Shown piece by piece: positions 10,932 through 25,751 of a stretch of 64,000 bases of DNA (position 1 is the stretch's first letter; each line of letters begins with the position of its first letter). The notes beneath the pieces were generated by a model that saw nothing but the letters and a program-made list of their open reading frames with translations, was not told where the DNA came from and ran no database searches. Source of the DNA: Anopheles merus. Taxonomy: Eukaryota; Arthropoda; Insecta; Diptera; Culicidae. The translations under genes and the position numbers were made by a program. The stretch is from assembly GCF_017562075.2 (NCBI RefSeq), contig NC_054082.1, forward strand, positions 39,769,942 to 39,833,941, written 5' to 3'.

Positions 10932-13900
10932 CTGCAGGAAAGAAAATGGGAAAAAAGAAGAGTTAATAAAAATTATTATTTTAGGGAAATAATCTACTGG
11001 GGTCAACTGCTGTTGACACATTGAAATATACATTATCAACGCCCGCAATTGCTTATAGTTTGGGGAGTTTCTAGCTTCATTGACCTTCGTTTTAGCTTCC
11101 ATCAAATTGCTCCACCCAATTCCTCAAACGCTATCGCATATTTAACGATGATCGCTAGAGAGATCAAATTACGGTTGCGACCTATTCAGCCGCTTTTCAC
11201 TGTATAATCTGCTCGCTTCCATCATCAACAGAACGCATCAATGTGCGGCCGGCTCGCAACACTAATGCTTGCTGATGTCGCGCCAACTGTTTGCCTCCCA
11301 ATGGCTTTTGCGACAAACCAATCCCCTCAATTCAAAAGCACTAGAACGACGACAAAGTGTCGCTCCGAAACTTTGCGCCGGGCCACATTGTGCCACGAGC
11401 TGACCAGCCAACCCACCCAGTGCCGATTAGCACCAATGATTCGCGATGCTTCGTTTGTCGTTTTATTTGCCCCCTCCCCTCCCCCTCCCTGCATCTCACT
11501 TCCACTTCCGGCAGCCGCCAACTTCACGTTGGGAACAAGTGCGGCTGGCAAATTGTTGCATATTTTCCAAGTGTCCCTTTGCGGCAGTCCCGCTGACATG
11601 CCAGCTAAAATCCCCTTTCCATTCCTGCGTTGTCTGTAGCCAGCTCCGAAAATTTGTTATGATGTGTCCTAGAGCCCACCCCACCGCACGAGCTCGTGGA
11701 GCACGCCATACTGAGGCGCTTGGGGCACGGTGAACCGGAAGGAAAAATTATGAAAGCTCCAACAATCCCAGCCTTTGTGCGTCCATCGTTTCGTGCTGCC
11801 AAATTTTTGCCATCACCCTTCGCACCCAGCTCCCTCTCCCCAGTGCCGCATTGTACAGCGCAATCTGCCCGGGAATGGCATACCGACACAGCACGGAACC
11901 CACATCAAAGAGAACTTTTTACCCCTGTCCTAGCGCCACTGTGCCTTCCGTGCCCCCTGAGCATCCCGCCAAGATAAGCAGCTTCTCGTTGCGACACTCC
12001 CTCTTCTCCCAAAATCAGTCTCATGCAGCGCGGAGGGGTAAGCAGTAAAGGTGAATATGGGCCGAGGCTGCGGAAGACATTTTTGGTAGTAGTACACCCG
12101 CAACGGAACTTCATTAGCAGTATCATGCGGATGCAGACGAGCGAATTTTGGCGAGAAACGGACAACATCTCAGTGCTTGGTCAATGCTGGCCGGTGTTTC
12201 CCACAAAACCGCACGGGTACGTATGGCACTGAAAACATGCTTATCGAATACCGCACATTCAATGTCTCCGCCACACCCCCTCCCCGCGCGCTGTAGCATT
12301 CGAGCGCTTGACCGTTTGTCGAAGGCTGCCGTACTGCAGACACTGCCACGTAGCACCAGCGCCACAATGCATTATTATTACTGTCATCATCGCTGCAGAT
12401 GTGAGCGAGTTTATTTTCGACCGGTGTACGTATTTAAACTCTACTGCTCGAACACTATCCCCCTTTGCCTAACGACCGTGACAATGCTCCTATTGTTGTA
12501 GGGGCGTACTATTGAGGTTTATAAGCGGGACAGCAGCAGCACCGTTCTGTGCTGTACATTGTAGCCTTACCCTTCAGCACACAAACTTTGTTGATAAGAC
12601 AGCTCCGGGAAAAGTCGTACAAGAGATTATCCTTTCAAATTTCGCTCATTTCATATGACTGCACATAAAAGCCTTCCTGTGACGTTGTTGGATGGACTCT
12701 GCATGTGAGCTAGTTTGCATCAAGTATGCAACTCTGCACATCATCTTCGATGGCGTCGACAGGGAACTATCATATATTTTGTCAATCGTACGTACTGCAA
12801 GAGAATTTTTACTATATTTTTGGGAGATTATCATGGAATGTTGCCATTGAAATTTTACTAATAACTAATAATAGTAGATTTTTAACAATTTTGGTGCCTT
12901 TACTACTTGTTAACTTGTGACAGGAGCTTTCGAGAGCAAATAAAAGTGAATAAAGCTTATGTTTAAACAATTGTTCAGATATTTTTCACTAGCGTGACAG
13001 TTTATCTTATAGCTATTCTTAATCAATTATATAAAATTAATAATTAGGTGCTTTAGTTGTTTATTCTGACAGAGTCAAATTTATGCTATGTCTAACTATT
13101 CTTAAATTTTTAAGTTTTAAATTTTAGATAATATATTTTAAATATTAAATTGTAACTTTCTTGTTATATTTTATTTAATTTTAAGTATGACGGCTTTTTA
13201 CTAAACGTATTGTTAATTTTAATTTTCTTTTGAATTAAAATCGTTTAAGAAAATTTATTCATAACAATCTTCAAAATACGACTAAAACTCATTTTGCATA
13301 CTTTCAGGCGCCTGAGCGCGACAACGTCAAGCGTGGAGTTTTGGTTAGCAGTACCGATTTTTGCTTAAAGGCTGTAAATACTTAGCATTCGCTAATCAAT
13401 TTCCCTGCTCGCTCATCAATCCCACATCCTACAAATGGGTACTGCTCTCTGCATCAGTTCATTTCGTCAGTTGTGTGGGTGTGTGTTCGATAGCTGCTAA
13501 TGAGTCGCTTATACAGTGAGAGACTTGCACAAACTGCTTCTCACACACTTATTTGCCGGCTGAAACCAACCTCATTCAAGCCCTGTCGAAGAGTGATGTC
13601 CAATCAAAAACACACCATGTTGCATTTGACTTTTTGTGCTTTGCTGCTCTTTCTTCTAGCACATCGTGTTTTTATTCACGTGTTTTTGCCAGAACCCATT
13701 CCATCCCCACACGCTTCATTAAAACGAAAGCACTCAGTATTGCACGCTTCGGTTTCTTCCAGTTTCCTCGACGCCAAAGATACTTTTCGAAAGTCCTCTC
13801 TGTACCAGCAGAGCTTTGCGGATGTGTTTCTGGTTGGTTCCATATTTTACCGTTCCCGGATATGTTTGCTACTGTTCCGATTCTACGTCCACTTGTGTTC

Positions 13901-16900
13901 TGTGCCATGTTGCGTGGCTCCATCCTCTCTGTATGCATATTTATTCATCTGCCTATTTTCACCCCGTTACCGTGCGTGCGCGCTCGTGCTGGCGCTTTCT
14001 TGGCCCAACGATTCTCTGCCCGCAATCGTGCCACCATTCGTTCTCGTCAGTTTGAAATGAATTAATTTATTTTATCTATTTCCCTCATTTCTACCACAAT
14101 GCTTCACTTCAAGCCTCGAGCCCGCACACATACACACACCTAGCGTAGGCGGGTATCTTGAAATTCAGCCAGCCCAGTCAGAGCAATGTAGGCCAGCCAC
14201 GAAACAAATCCTCTATGTCGCCGTGTGTTACCGTATACATGTGGCTTATTTTAGCAAAGAGGCATCGACTCGCACTCGAAAGCAACGGACTATGAAGTGG
14301 GTGGAACTCTCTGCTCTCTCGGACGGATGGGGAAATTGTATCAAATCATTACGAACATGGCATCTCCCCTGCCTTTCTTCGTTCAGCCTGGTACGTCCCC
14401 GCACTACCGCACAATGACGTGGCTTCTGTTTGTTTAATATTAGTTTCGCAAAACAAACACACACACACACAAACGTTTCTAGGGGTTGGGGACCACTGAA
14501 TGTAGCGAATGTTTACCAGCAAAGCGCTCGTCGTCGTGCGACTCTTCTCGCCAGGGGGAGAACACAGTACAGTACAGAGAAAAGAACAGTCATCACTTGT
14601 TTGCCTTTCACACCCCGTCCTATGGAGGATCCCCTCATCCATGTAGGTGTAATCAAATAGTATCAAAACTATTTCACCTCAATACCGCAACCACTTCCTC
14701 TACATTCCGGAGAAGGAGCACACAGAGAGGGACGTGTGAATGAAGGATCGAGTGAACTAATTCCAGACGGATGATGGTACTTCAATTATGTTGCTGAAAC
14801 ATTTAATTTATGGTGCATTCAACTAATGACCTTTTGGGAGTCGGCCGGTCTTGTCCATCCTCGTCCCCAGTTGGTAATTCTATTGACCGAGGGCAATGAA
14901 GAAAAGTCATCTATTTACGTTAAAAAGTGATTTTTATACATTTTGCAACAACCCCAAATCGGGCCGGTAGCATGATGATTTTCAGCTATCCCGTAACCAA
15001 ACTAGCTTACTGAGCGGCGTCAAGGAAAGGAAGTGCAGTGTGTTTGCTAGAAGCAAATATTTAAATTTATTTTTGACACACTCCCACACACCCTTGCATT
15101 GACTTTTTGGCTACCGGTTTGTGGGTAAATTCATCCAAAATTTACCTAATAAATTCCTTCCTCACACGCTCGTACCAACCACAAAACGACACAAAATAAG
15201 CTTCGGCAGTTCCGGACATTGGGCTACACCGATAGTTACCCTTTGTTCGAGATGTGATAGGTAAAACAATCTGTACGACACACATATTCATTCAATCTGC
15301 TTGCTCCAGCGACGGAACGGTTGCCCCGTACGATGGCTTGTCTTGTGGTGCAGAAAATTAAGGTAGCTGTATATTCGTCAACTTCGCTTCCCCTGCGTGT
15401 TGGGCACCACAGTTCGTGAGCAAGTGACGTTCAGTGTGCCCTTGCACAGCACAGGCCACCATGCCACCTGCAAGGAAAAAGTCCACAATGCTGGAGGGCG
15501 CTAGCGCTGCCGACCAACGTCAGAAGGTGTCTAGAATCAGCACACGCAAAACTTGGTAAGCCTGGCTTGGAAGCCCCAGAGGCTTGGGCTAGCGCCAAAG
15601 CAAGGCAGTGTCGGGAAGGGCAAATATTTGACCGAGAAATTTTGCACAATTGCAAACATTCTTACATATTTATGCGTTCACGGTTCTGGTAGGGCGCCGT
15701 TCCGGTGCTACTAACCCCTCCCCCTCCCCTCCCGGTGTATGTTGTGTCGCCAGCGACGAACCAAGGTGACACCGAAGGATACCCGTATGCTTTAAAAGCT
15801 ACCTTTCTATCCCCTGTTTAGCGCTCGTGTTGCACCCGCTGCTTCGGTCGGTGGGTGTCGGTGGGCGACCAAACAAAAACGGCAAGCTTTGTCGTACACG
15901 ATTGCCATGTTGACTTGTTTCAGAATGTTTGTTTGTAAAGCTTTCGCTCACGGGTATTGTTATTGTTTTCGGTTTTATTTTTGTTATCTTATTTGGGACA
16001 AGAAGTTCACTGTAAGACGTGATACCACATATACAACGCAATTTTAATGTGTAACTGAAAAGTTAGTGTAGAACACTTTAATAACATGATAGCCATAACA
16101 AAAAGTCTTTAACCTTTCTTGATGCTCATTACAAAGTTGTTCAGCTAAATTTAGCACAATTTTAGCAAATTTCAGTGCTAACTGTAGCAAATATTGGGGA
16201 GCGGCTGAAAAGCACCTCCCGAGCATAAACACAGTGTAACATAATTAAATTGTCATTGTATCATAATATGTACAATATAATTCAATTACTTTAATTGCCC
16301 CTTTTGTGTTATAAGCTCTAAAATAAATAATCTATCCAAAATACACTAAACCATATCTGAATTCAGGACTAACTGCAAGCAAAAAGTTATTTTCTTTATT
16401 TATAAACTCTTTATCTATCATTAATTTATATACGTTTCGTTGGCAAATGTGTTTGTCTTGTTTATACAGATCAGAATTAAATTGTCAAATCATTTCAAAA
16501 AATTTAACGTTTCATTTACATGACGATTTTCATGGCTTTAAAAAAATCTAAAAACCCTGGTTCATAAATACTATTTGCACTGATTGATGAAGCTTCGATA
16601 GCCTATAACATATTCTACAATTTAGAAGAAATAAAGTCTGTTCATATAACTACTACTGGTCTGCTCAGTTCGAGCATCAGTTTCGAATACGTAAAAGTAA
16701 AGCGTCAACCTACAAAATTTTATAGAGTTCAAGTACCGTCGGTAAAACTAGTTAAACGGCGCTAAATCTCCGTATGTCAGTCGGAGCTAACTATATCTGA
16801 TAGTATAGAAAAGTCATCAGCAACTGTTCATCTCCATCGAAAGCCTTATCCATCTATACATCCTAAATCTCAACCATATCGTCCCACCTGTAGTCTATGA

Positions 16901-19289
16901 AGTCTAGTTATTTAATACTCAAAATACACTTTGCGATGTAAGTAAACCATGGGCTGAGAAGTGTATATTTCCGTCGAAGAAGAAAAACTAGTAGAAGTGA
17001 CCATCAGCATTATCTTTAGCATGCTACACTTATACTGATGCTTCTCCCGAATACCATCTCATTAAGCTCCGAAATTCGCCTTCCACTAAACAGGAATCGT
17101 TTACCACGCAAAAGGATACGTCATACGACCATCTAATATGCAAAATACACCTTCCATCACTAATGCTATAGCAATCGGATGCCTGTACGTGCTGCAAACA
17201 GGAAACATGAATAATTTCCTTCCCTTGCCGCAAAAAAGTGCAAGCACAATCCTTATCCCCGAGTGCTCATTTATACTAAATGAACCATCACCCTTTTTTG
17301 GAGCTATCCGCTTCATTCCGCCGGTTCCGCTGGGTATTCCGTGCTGAGGCAAAAAGCAAGAAGCGAACATCTCTTGCAACCGGCCATCACCAGCCAACCC
17401 TGACAGGATGCATCCGTTCTACTTGCCCAACGGGTAAGTGTTTTGGCGAGGAGTGTTTGTACCTTTTCTGCTTAGTTGAGAGCTACTGTCAAGGATGCAG
17501 CTTCCAAATGGTGGAATCCTGGTAGCTGGTTTCTCTTTAGCAAACGGCCAAAAAACTAACTATCCAAAAAATCTCTAAAAGTAACCATGCCCGAATGGAT
17601 GGTGAACGAATAGTTTATTCATTGGCCTTCTTTTTGCCGAAAACAATCTTTAACCGGTGTGCGCTTCACCCGTAGTCTTTACCACTGCAAGGCAGGATAC
17701 CATGGCACTCGTATTTAGCATCCAAACACCACGCCATACCAACAGCACATACATGCTAAAACAAAACATACAAAAAAAGCTGTGCTCAAAATTAACGGAC
17801 ACAAACTCCGGCTTGGTCCTGATGAAGCGGGTAACTTTTTCCACCCAAAAAAGCCATTTTGGTTGTCTTTTGCTCGGCACCTTCGCTTCCGCTCGATGCG
17901 AATTTCTCTACTTTTCATTAGCCTGTCCTACCTCACCGCCGCAAGATAACGACTGGGGATAGATGAGAGTGTGCCGCGCTAGTGCGTCTCGGTTCCATCC
18001 TTCCTCGTCCTCTCCCGACTATGAGCTGTTGGCCATTATTTGTGCGGCTATGTGTGCGGACGCTCGACAGAAGCTACTCAACCGCGTGTTTGGGTTGGCA
18101 TGTACCGGGATGAGTCAATTAATGGAATGACCTGACCTCAGACACCGCACCGCGCTGGCGGTGGGAGGACCTTTGCCAAACCTAATTGCACCGACCGAAA
18201 CCCCGGCCGCCCCTCCGTCTTTACTGGACGCGCCTTCGGACGATCCGTGGGCCCGCGTACGCTCTATTATCATTCAATTAAGCGAATTGTAAATTTGTGT
18301 CGGTGTTTGAATGGTGCCCATCGTTGTAAAATAGTCATACTTAGCCACGGTCTGGTCAGTCAGTATTGGGGCTGGGGCAGAACGGCTTCATGTACCATCA
18401 TGTTCTGCCAAGTGTGCCGGACAACAACGCCCCGTGCACCTGTCCAAAGATGACCGTCAATTTCCTAATTGACCGCTGAACAAGCGTCACGGTCAAATTG
18501 ACGGCGTCTAAAGCCAGGCCCCTGTCTTTTATGACGATTGCATTTAATTTGAACGATTAAGCAGAGCACCACAATTAAGCGGGACTTATCCTACACACCT
18601 TACGAGTCCCCCCACAAAGATCAATAAACCAGGAGAATAATTTATGGAATCGGAAAAAATGTGTCCAATTTTGTTATTCGTTTAGAAAGTCACATTTCTA
18701 TTTAAATTGAATTTTAAATAGTATGTTGCTTTGAAAATAACGTTTTTGAGGGCCATTGTGACCTTACTTTTGGTTAAAGGTGAACGTTTGTATTTCTTTT
18801 TGATTAAAAAATAAGAAATCCATGAGTTAAATTTCTTCAGCTTTCTGTTATTGAAGCTAGATTTTGGTTTTTTTAGTGGAAAAGTTAATACAATAGTCTA
18901 AATAATAAACATTTCATTTTAAACTTCAGAAAATCATCCTACCCCGCAGTAAAGGCACTTGAAGTCCCGCGGGCCGGATTTTGGAGACCTTATCTCCAAT
19001 CCATCAGATGAGAATGTTGCAAAATGATCTTGGTAAAAGAATCACCTGTTGCTACAAAATAACATATGTTTATTCAACAATGTAATGAAATGATATGAAC
19101 TAATCCAGTAACAAGTTCAGTAAATAAACAAAAAATGGTTGTTAAATGAAAGATTTACTAAATCGCAGTTTGCTCCAAAACACAGGTTGATATCTTAAAA
19201 AGTCTAGGAGTAAGATACATATATGTAAAACAAAGCATGAAATATATGAGATCCACAGTAAATCGGAAAATCTTAATAAAATGGCCAGA
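10932..19289. other. Non-coding stretch, no supported gene
   Basis: The interval contains GC-richer tracts (11.2-12.6, 13.3-15.9 and 17.2-18.6 kb) separated by AT-rich ones (12.7-13.3, 16.0-17.0 and 18.6-19.2 kb). Around 13.50-14.06 kb two plus-strand frames are open together for more than 500 nt, but neither shows motifs or codon bias. At 17403-17428 a short plus-strand frame beginning at an ATG runs into a gtaagtg donor, which is only suggestive. Confidence 0.55.
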
Positions 19290-19485
19290 TTCTTCTTCTT
19301 CTTCTTCCATTTGGCGTAACTTCCTACGCGGACATGCCGGCCTATACACGCTTTCGAGACCTAATCTATTACCACGTAGCCGAATAGTCAATCCTTGCTA
19401 CGGGGGGACGGTCCATTCTGGGCTTGAACCCACGACGGGCATGTTATTGAGTCGTTCGAGTTAACTTTACCACGGGACCGCCAGG
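19290..19485 (-). mobile_element. tRNA-derived SINE, SINE200-like, copy 1
   Basis: Read on the minus strand, the element starts with a tRNA-like head. A B-box-like GGTTCAAGCCC lies at 19420-19430. The body shares GGCATGTCCGCG-type and TAGCAAGGATTGACTAT blocks with the other copies, and it ends in an (AAG)n tail (TTCTTCTTC on the plus strand at 19290-19306). The tRNA head plus simple-repeat tail is the hallmark of a SINE moved by LINE machinery. This copy is diverged from those at 36.9, 40.9 and 43.0 kb. Confidence 0.75.
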
Positions 19486-20702
19486 TAGCTTGCCTATATT
19501 GGTCATCCGAGTGCTGACATTGAATAACTATAGTTCATTAGTCAATAGTGTTATTCACGAGCCCTCAATTGGTACTTCATATGCATATTAAATAACCCTA
19601 CTTTAAAACACTAGTTCTGAAAATTCATGAAATATTATAGTGGCTTTTTTGCACCAGCTTTAGCAAAAGTTATCCACGTCGATATGTGAAAGCGTTGATG
19701 TTCAACTAAAAAAACCTTTTTTGTTTGTAACATGAATATAACTCTGGGCAAGAAAAAAAGCTGTGCTATTGTATGCATACGCATTTTTCGCTACCCTTGT
19801 ACCTAGCTTACCATCCTTGCTATCTCGTACAACATTAGTCTTTCAAACACATCTTGAAAATGTTTTGGCGTACAATTCTATTACGCCAACGAATTTTAAC
19901 TTTGAAAGTTACAAAAGACACCTAAACACATACACACACAAACACTTACAAAACAGAAACAGATACACGTACACTTCCCTTGCTTCACCCTCCAGCCACG
20001 TAAACCATGTTGCAAATTTTATCACACGAAAAGTAGCTGAAATCGCGCGGCCGGATGATTGCCCAACTTATCCGGCGAAGGTCCTCCCCCCCTCTCTCCC
20101 CACAGTCCCTTCACCCATTCTCGGCAGCCGTGAATCGTGAAAATTGTTGCCGTAAGTGTTTTGGGGAGGGGTACCCGAAAATGAATTTATTCAGCACGCC
20201 ATCCACCCGCACAGTCGCCACCACTTCGTCACGAAACTTAAGCCAAAGTGGTAAACTTTTTCATCTCCGTGCGCGCTATCCCGTGAAATCGTGACACAAC
20301 GAATGATGCCCGCACCGGAATGTGTGAATAGAAATTGGTCGGTGGGCCAGTGGGTGGGTGGCGAATAGAAAAGAGGGTGCGGTAGCTATTGCAAACAAAA
20401 TTTGAGGGTAGTTCTCACACTTTAGTGACTTGTTTAAAAGCTTTGTGTGTGTTTGTGTGTATGTGTGTCTTGGTGTGTGCATGTATGATTGTTTTTTATT
20501 CCTTTTCTACTAGATCACACAGATTGCAACTCAAAACATCAACGGCTTCACAAATACAAGCATTCGCTTTAACCTACATAAATGTGTGATACCACGGTGA
20601 AGATGTTGTCTTCTCTTGACTTCCACCCTATCATTCCAGATGTTTTTTGTATTTTTGATACATGACCCGTATTGTGAGGTGTATCTCCCAGATGCGTCAT
20701 TA
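19486..20702. other. Non-coding stretch
   Basis: No supported gene. An interrupted TG-rich microsatellite lies at about 20443-20480, and AC-rich sequence near 19928-19975. Confidence 0.6.
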
Positions 20703-20917
20703 CAGGGGTTTTCAGGGATTGTCATAGTTGTGGGACATTTTCTTGACTTTTTACGGGAAATTTACATTATGTGATGGAAATTGAACTCATTTTCACAATT
20801 TTTGGACAAATTCAATTGCATTTTCCCATGTGATTGTCCAAAAAGTGTGCTATGCATTTATTATATGAAAGATTCAAGAAAGTGTCCCACAACTATAAGA
20901 TACCATGGAAAACCCTG
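20703..20917. mobile_element. MITE-like element with 44-bp inverted termini
   Basis: The left end (CAGGGGTTTTCAGGG…) and the reverse complement of the right end (CAGGGTTTTCCATGG…) align over about 44 bp, including an identical TATAGTTGTGGGACA-type core (CATAGTTGTGGGACA on the left). The element is 215 bp, AT-rich inside and has no coding potential. A TA lies at the left flank; the right flank reads CA, perhaps a decayed TA target duplication. A non-autonomous DNA transposon is the simplest reading. Confidence 0.75.
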
Positions 20918-23900
20918 CATGGTGAAACATTGAAGCAGCCCAACTCGATACCTAACAAACACATAAAGTAGTGCCACACGCCGGTCACGATCACATTCCA
21001 TCGCGCGTCAACGCAACCAAAGCTCAAAGGCAAGGCAAGAACCGGAGACGGAAAAAAGGCCACACTATCTTCGCCTTCGGTGATGGGAACACATCATACC
21101 ATGCGAGTTCCAATGTCCAAGATGTCTCCTTCAGGTTCGTCACTCACTCGCTCGCTCGCACAGTTTACCGTTACTTGACACCGCGCGCACAGCGTCGTTT
21201 GCTTTGCGTGGCCCCGTATTGTTAGTCCCAGACAGTGTTCCCTCCGCTCCTGCGCCGCTGTGTTGTAGATTCTAATGCCGTGCTGTGGCTATTGTGGGCG
21301 TTGCGTTCGATAGCAAGTAACGTTTGCTATTTGCATCAACTTCAAACAAACACGACGTCGACGTCTACATTTCAGGCAACGGAATGCGTTTATAGTGCAC
21401 ACGTTCAACCAAACAACATCAAAAAAACTGAATGGGTGCTGTTTTCTACAGTACACAACACACACTGCAAAAAGTATACCGAAGGATGTGGTCGGCAATG
21501 GCAGTGATGAAGGAATTTCTAAACTCCCCTATCCACGGATCCAGGGATACAGGTTCCGGTTTCCGCTGTCGTAGCATCTCCAGACGACATACCGGTAACC
21601 GGTTCCGAAAGCCCTTTGATGTCTCACAGATCGTGTGGATCGGACGATCAACATCGGACAGACTGGCAACTTTTGGGGCGAAAGCTTCATCCCGACCTCA
21701 TTCGCATTCAAAATCCCAATCAAAACGGGTTTTTTTGAAGGGACGGAACTTGGAAAGAAAACACCGCCCGTCATCAGTTTGAAACATTAGCCGGCATGTT
21801 TCACATTCTTCGATCAGTAAACGTCGGAGGACGGAATGTTCACAAAAACAATGGTATGTTTTTGTTGTACCGTGATATGTTGTAGATGATTTCTAGTGAA
21901 ATGAACTTTGCCTGTAAACTTTGTTCAAACTTTACAGGTCAAACTGTATAAGAAGCTACACAAATAAAACCTCTCTTTTGAGCACAAACTACAACAAACG
22001 AAATGAACATTGCATTGATGTTAAGCATTCGATCACTGGAAGGGAAAAATAGATTGACACAATTTGGCTTAATCTGTTTACACTATGTTGCACATCATGT
22101 AATCCTAGCAAAACGTACAACACACTAATCCATGGTCCTTGCCGGATGCTTTCATCATTATGTGTAATTGACTTCATTAAAAATAAAGAAATAATCATCA
22201 TATTTCATGCTTCATTATGTTCCATTCCTTGATGCTATCCAAATACTCACACCACTACAGGTCATTTGAGCAGAAACAACCTCTAATCTATTCCATGGTA
22301 AATGTATATCTTCACTAAAACATAAACATACCAACTCGACCGCTTTCGATTGGTTTGCTTCTTTCAACGCAATTCACACAATAGCCACTGATCTCTTCCA
22401 TCCCAACCAAACACACTCTCGTCCCTACATATGCTAATTAGCGCGAACTGACCGGTTAACAGCGGGATGGAAAAATCCTTTCCCATTCAAAATCCCCCGC
22501 CCTCTCCTTTCCTCCCTTGGGAAACATTTCTATTGAAAACCAACAACAACGAACGAAAAAAAAACCGTTCGTGCGCTGACAGCACCGGAAACACTCGCAC
22601 CTCGTCCAAACGGTCGCTTTTGCATGAGATTAGGATTTCACAAATACCGCAAACATCATCCACATGTGCCACGAAATCTCTCACCACATCTGTTAATTTA
22701 GCAAACAAAATAATCCACCGCCCGGTCCGCTTTCGCGCCAAACAGGGCCCCCATTCGCTCTCAGCCAATCCGTCGCGCATTGTTCTCATTGGCTGGTGGT
22801 AATCCCCCGGCCACGGCGCACCGAGGCTTTCATCGTGCTAAGCGATCCCTTTTCATCCGGAAGCCAATCATTTTGAACGTAGCTGCTGCTGTTGTATTGC
22901 TTCGGCCTTGCATCACGGCTACGTCCACCGGTCCGTGGAATCATTCAGATCGATTTAGCTTTTTGAGGTACACCGCACTCCGCGCTAACCTCACGCTGAC
23001 CATCGCCATAACAGACCGCACCGCACGTGCTACACATCACACCGGGCTGCCACAAAGGAAGAGCTGTTTGCAGTGCGGACGTGGCGGCAGGAATGATTGG
23101 GTGGGTACATTCGGTGGTCGATTTGTTGCCTCGATATTCCTCTCGGTTAACCAAAATCAAAAAGAATTTTTTTATAATGCTTTGTACTGCAGCCACAACA
23201 GCAGCCGAATGGTTTGAGCTATATTAGCACCTACTTCAAACGATGCTGGCTAGATAATAGAGGGAGATGCAGGGCGAAAAAAATACAAATTGTGACGTCA
23301 ATTATTCATATTGTCGCTAGATAATTGGAACATCGATAAACGACTAGAACGAACCGCAAAGGAAAAAAATATATGTTCGATTACTTGCATACTTCATGTC
23401 ATCTGATCAATGAAAACGAGATTTGTTTTATTGTTCGACTGATACATCTTTTATATATCAACTTCAATTGTCAATTTATGACATTTTCTAAATAATGATA
23501 GTGATGTTATAATAGATTAACAATCCACGGTTACGCACGAAGTAAAAAAACAATATCCCAAAATTGCTGGAGAACATTAAACCCACCAGAGGTCCAGGGG
23601 CGAATTTAACTCCTGTCAACCCTTCGTCAGTCATGTGTCTAATCCAACGTTTATGAACAGCGCACGTGTCTTGAGACTTAACCGAATCATTTCCATTGTT
23701 TGTAAATTAAACATAATAATTTGAAAGCAGAATAATTACTGTTCTACCACATAAATCTGAAATTAGAAGTATAATATCATACTCTTATCATCCATGTCAA
23801 TGATTCTTAATTTTTTTGTTCTTTTTGCGTTAATTTTGCTATTTATTACTCAATTATGTTATTAAAAGATGTTTTGGCTTGCGTTATAATCATATTGGAT

Positions 23901-25751
23901 AAAATATACGAATATCGAGTGAAAATGTGTTTTATAGATAAATGCAAACAAAATAGAGCAACAAAGTTCCCACTTTGCTTAAATAAGGAACAATTCGTAG
24001 AGGTGTCAAAAGAGAACCATGATTCTATTCATTCGAATTGTTTTTTCTATTCCCAATGCATTTTGCCGTAAATCATTAACCCCCCGTAACCAGACCGATG
24101 CTGTATGGAGTGTTGCCAACAACGCAACAAACCACTGCAAATGATTGCACAAATACATGCTCACAATCTCACTTTTCTAGCATGACTGTCACTATGACAA
24201 CATTTCACTCTTCACCAAGCATCCATCCAACACATCACCGGGCACATGGGTTCCTCAATTACCTCTCGAGAACGTACACGTACCACTCCAGGGTTCACTA
24301 CATTCTCGCTACTTCTCGTCCGTACGTTCCCAAAAGCAAGATAAAGGTTCCCGAGATAAAGAAGGTGAATTTGCCATCGCCCGGAGCGTTCTGACCGGGA
24401 GCTAGAAGTGCTGTTAGCATAGCACCGCCCTTTGATGTTGCCTATCAACGGCACATTACATCGTTAGAAGTACCCCGGGCAAGCACAGCTTCTTAGAGCC
24501 TGAAGCTTTCGCTTCTTCACTGTAGCGTGCCGCCACTGCACGCCCCGAAGCACAACAGCACCCCCGGTAGCATTACCGGGGGGAAAAAGCTAACAGCACA
24601 TCGCACCTTCGGCTACCACACGCTTCACAGCGCTGCGAAGTGGACGAAGAACGCTTTTTCCGAGTTATTCTTGCGCATTGAGCGAGTGCTTTGATTTACG
24701 TCTCGTTTATCATTCGACGCAAAACCACCGCAGATACACACCAGTAAGAGTCGCATTTCTTCCCTACGGTCACCTACACAGGGCCGTCATACATGCGACG
24801 CAGGGTCAACACGGTGGGTGATGGGAAAATGAAAATTTAATTAAATATGTATTCCAAGTGCCGTTCTCGCGCACACTTCCGGCGGACTTGATTGGAATAT
24901 GGTGTATCTTCTTGCCACTCGGCACTATATTTATCCTGTACCAGGAACCAAAGAAAAGAATACGTTTACCATTATCCTTAACTAGCGGGTTCTGTACACT
25001 TTTTTTCTGTGCTCATCGCTGCTGGTTCAAATGCACTACTGCGAATAAACACCAAAAGGTGTCAAAAGAAAGTGAACAAAACTCCCCGCCGGCAAACGCT
25101 ACGAGCACTGGGAACAGTTTCAGTGCAGAGCCTGCAGAATGTCATAATATTATGACACACCCTTCCCACTCCCCACAACCCTTGTGCGAACCAGGCACGT
25201 GCACTAGTTCTGGTTCATTATTTTCTGGACAATTTGTATTTAAATTACGCCCGCACTTCGTTACCCCGGCACTGCTGATGAAAACTGTGCAAGAACAAGT
25301 ACACTTTACCTTCCCATTCTACAAGCCACCACCTCCCTCAGCGGCTGTACTTTCCGGGACCGGAGTTTGATCGTTTCTGACATTTGGGGAGTAACGATCC
25401 GGTACCGGTGGTTGTGTCTCATTTCGTAATGTTTCGTGTGCTTCAGCACGTCCCTGCTCGTCGGCGCGGCGTTAGAGTGCCGGGCGAAAGTTTTTATTCT
25501 TGTCGCAAGGGTAAAAGTACGGTTGAGTACACACGACTTTCCAATGCTTTTAAAGCTTAGCAAAGTTGTAACTGCAGAGCTGGCAACTTCAGCACAAGTG
25601 CACGTTTCATACTGTGTCTCTTGTCCTCTGTCGCTTCGCTTTTCCACCACTTTCGTTACACTGCAATAATTGTCCAGCTCACTCCAACTGGCAAACGAAA
25701 AACCACACACAAGACACTAGAGTCAAAAATATACAGGACATGTAAACTTAC
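20918..25751. other. Non-coding stretch
   Basis: No supported gene. There are AT-rich tracts at 21.8-22.3 and 23.2-24.1 kb. The segment at 22.44-23.22 kb is GC-richer and open in more than one frame on both strands, without recognisable motifs. Confidence 0.55.

Noticed and set aside
13500..14065. Two overlapping plus-strand ORFs of 186 and 170 codons
   Set aside because: Simultaneously open frames with erratic composition and no motif; probably chance.
24858..25370. Plus-strand ORF of 170 codons
   Set aside because: No motif, no splice or promoter context, and composition like the surrounding non-coding sequence.
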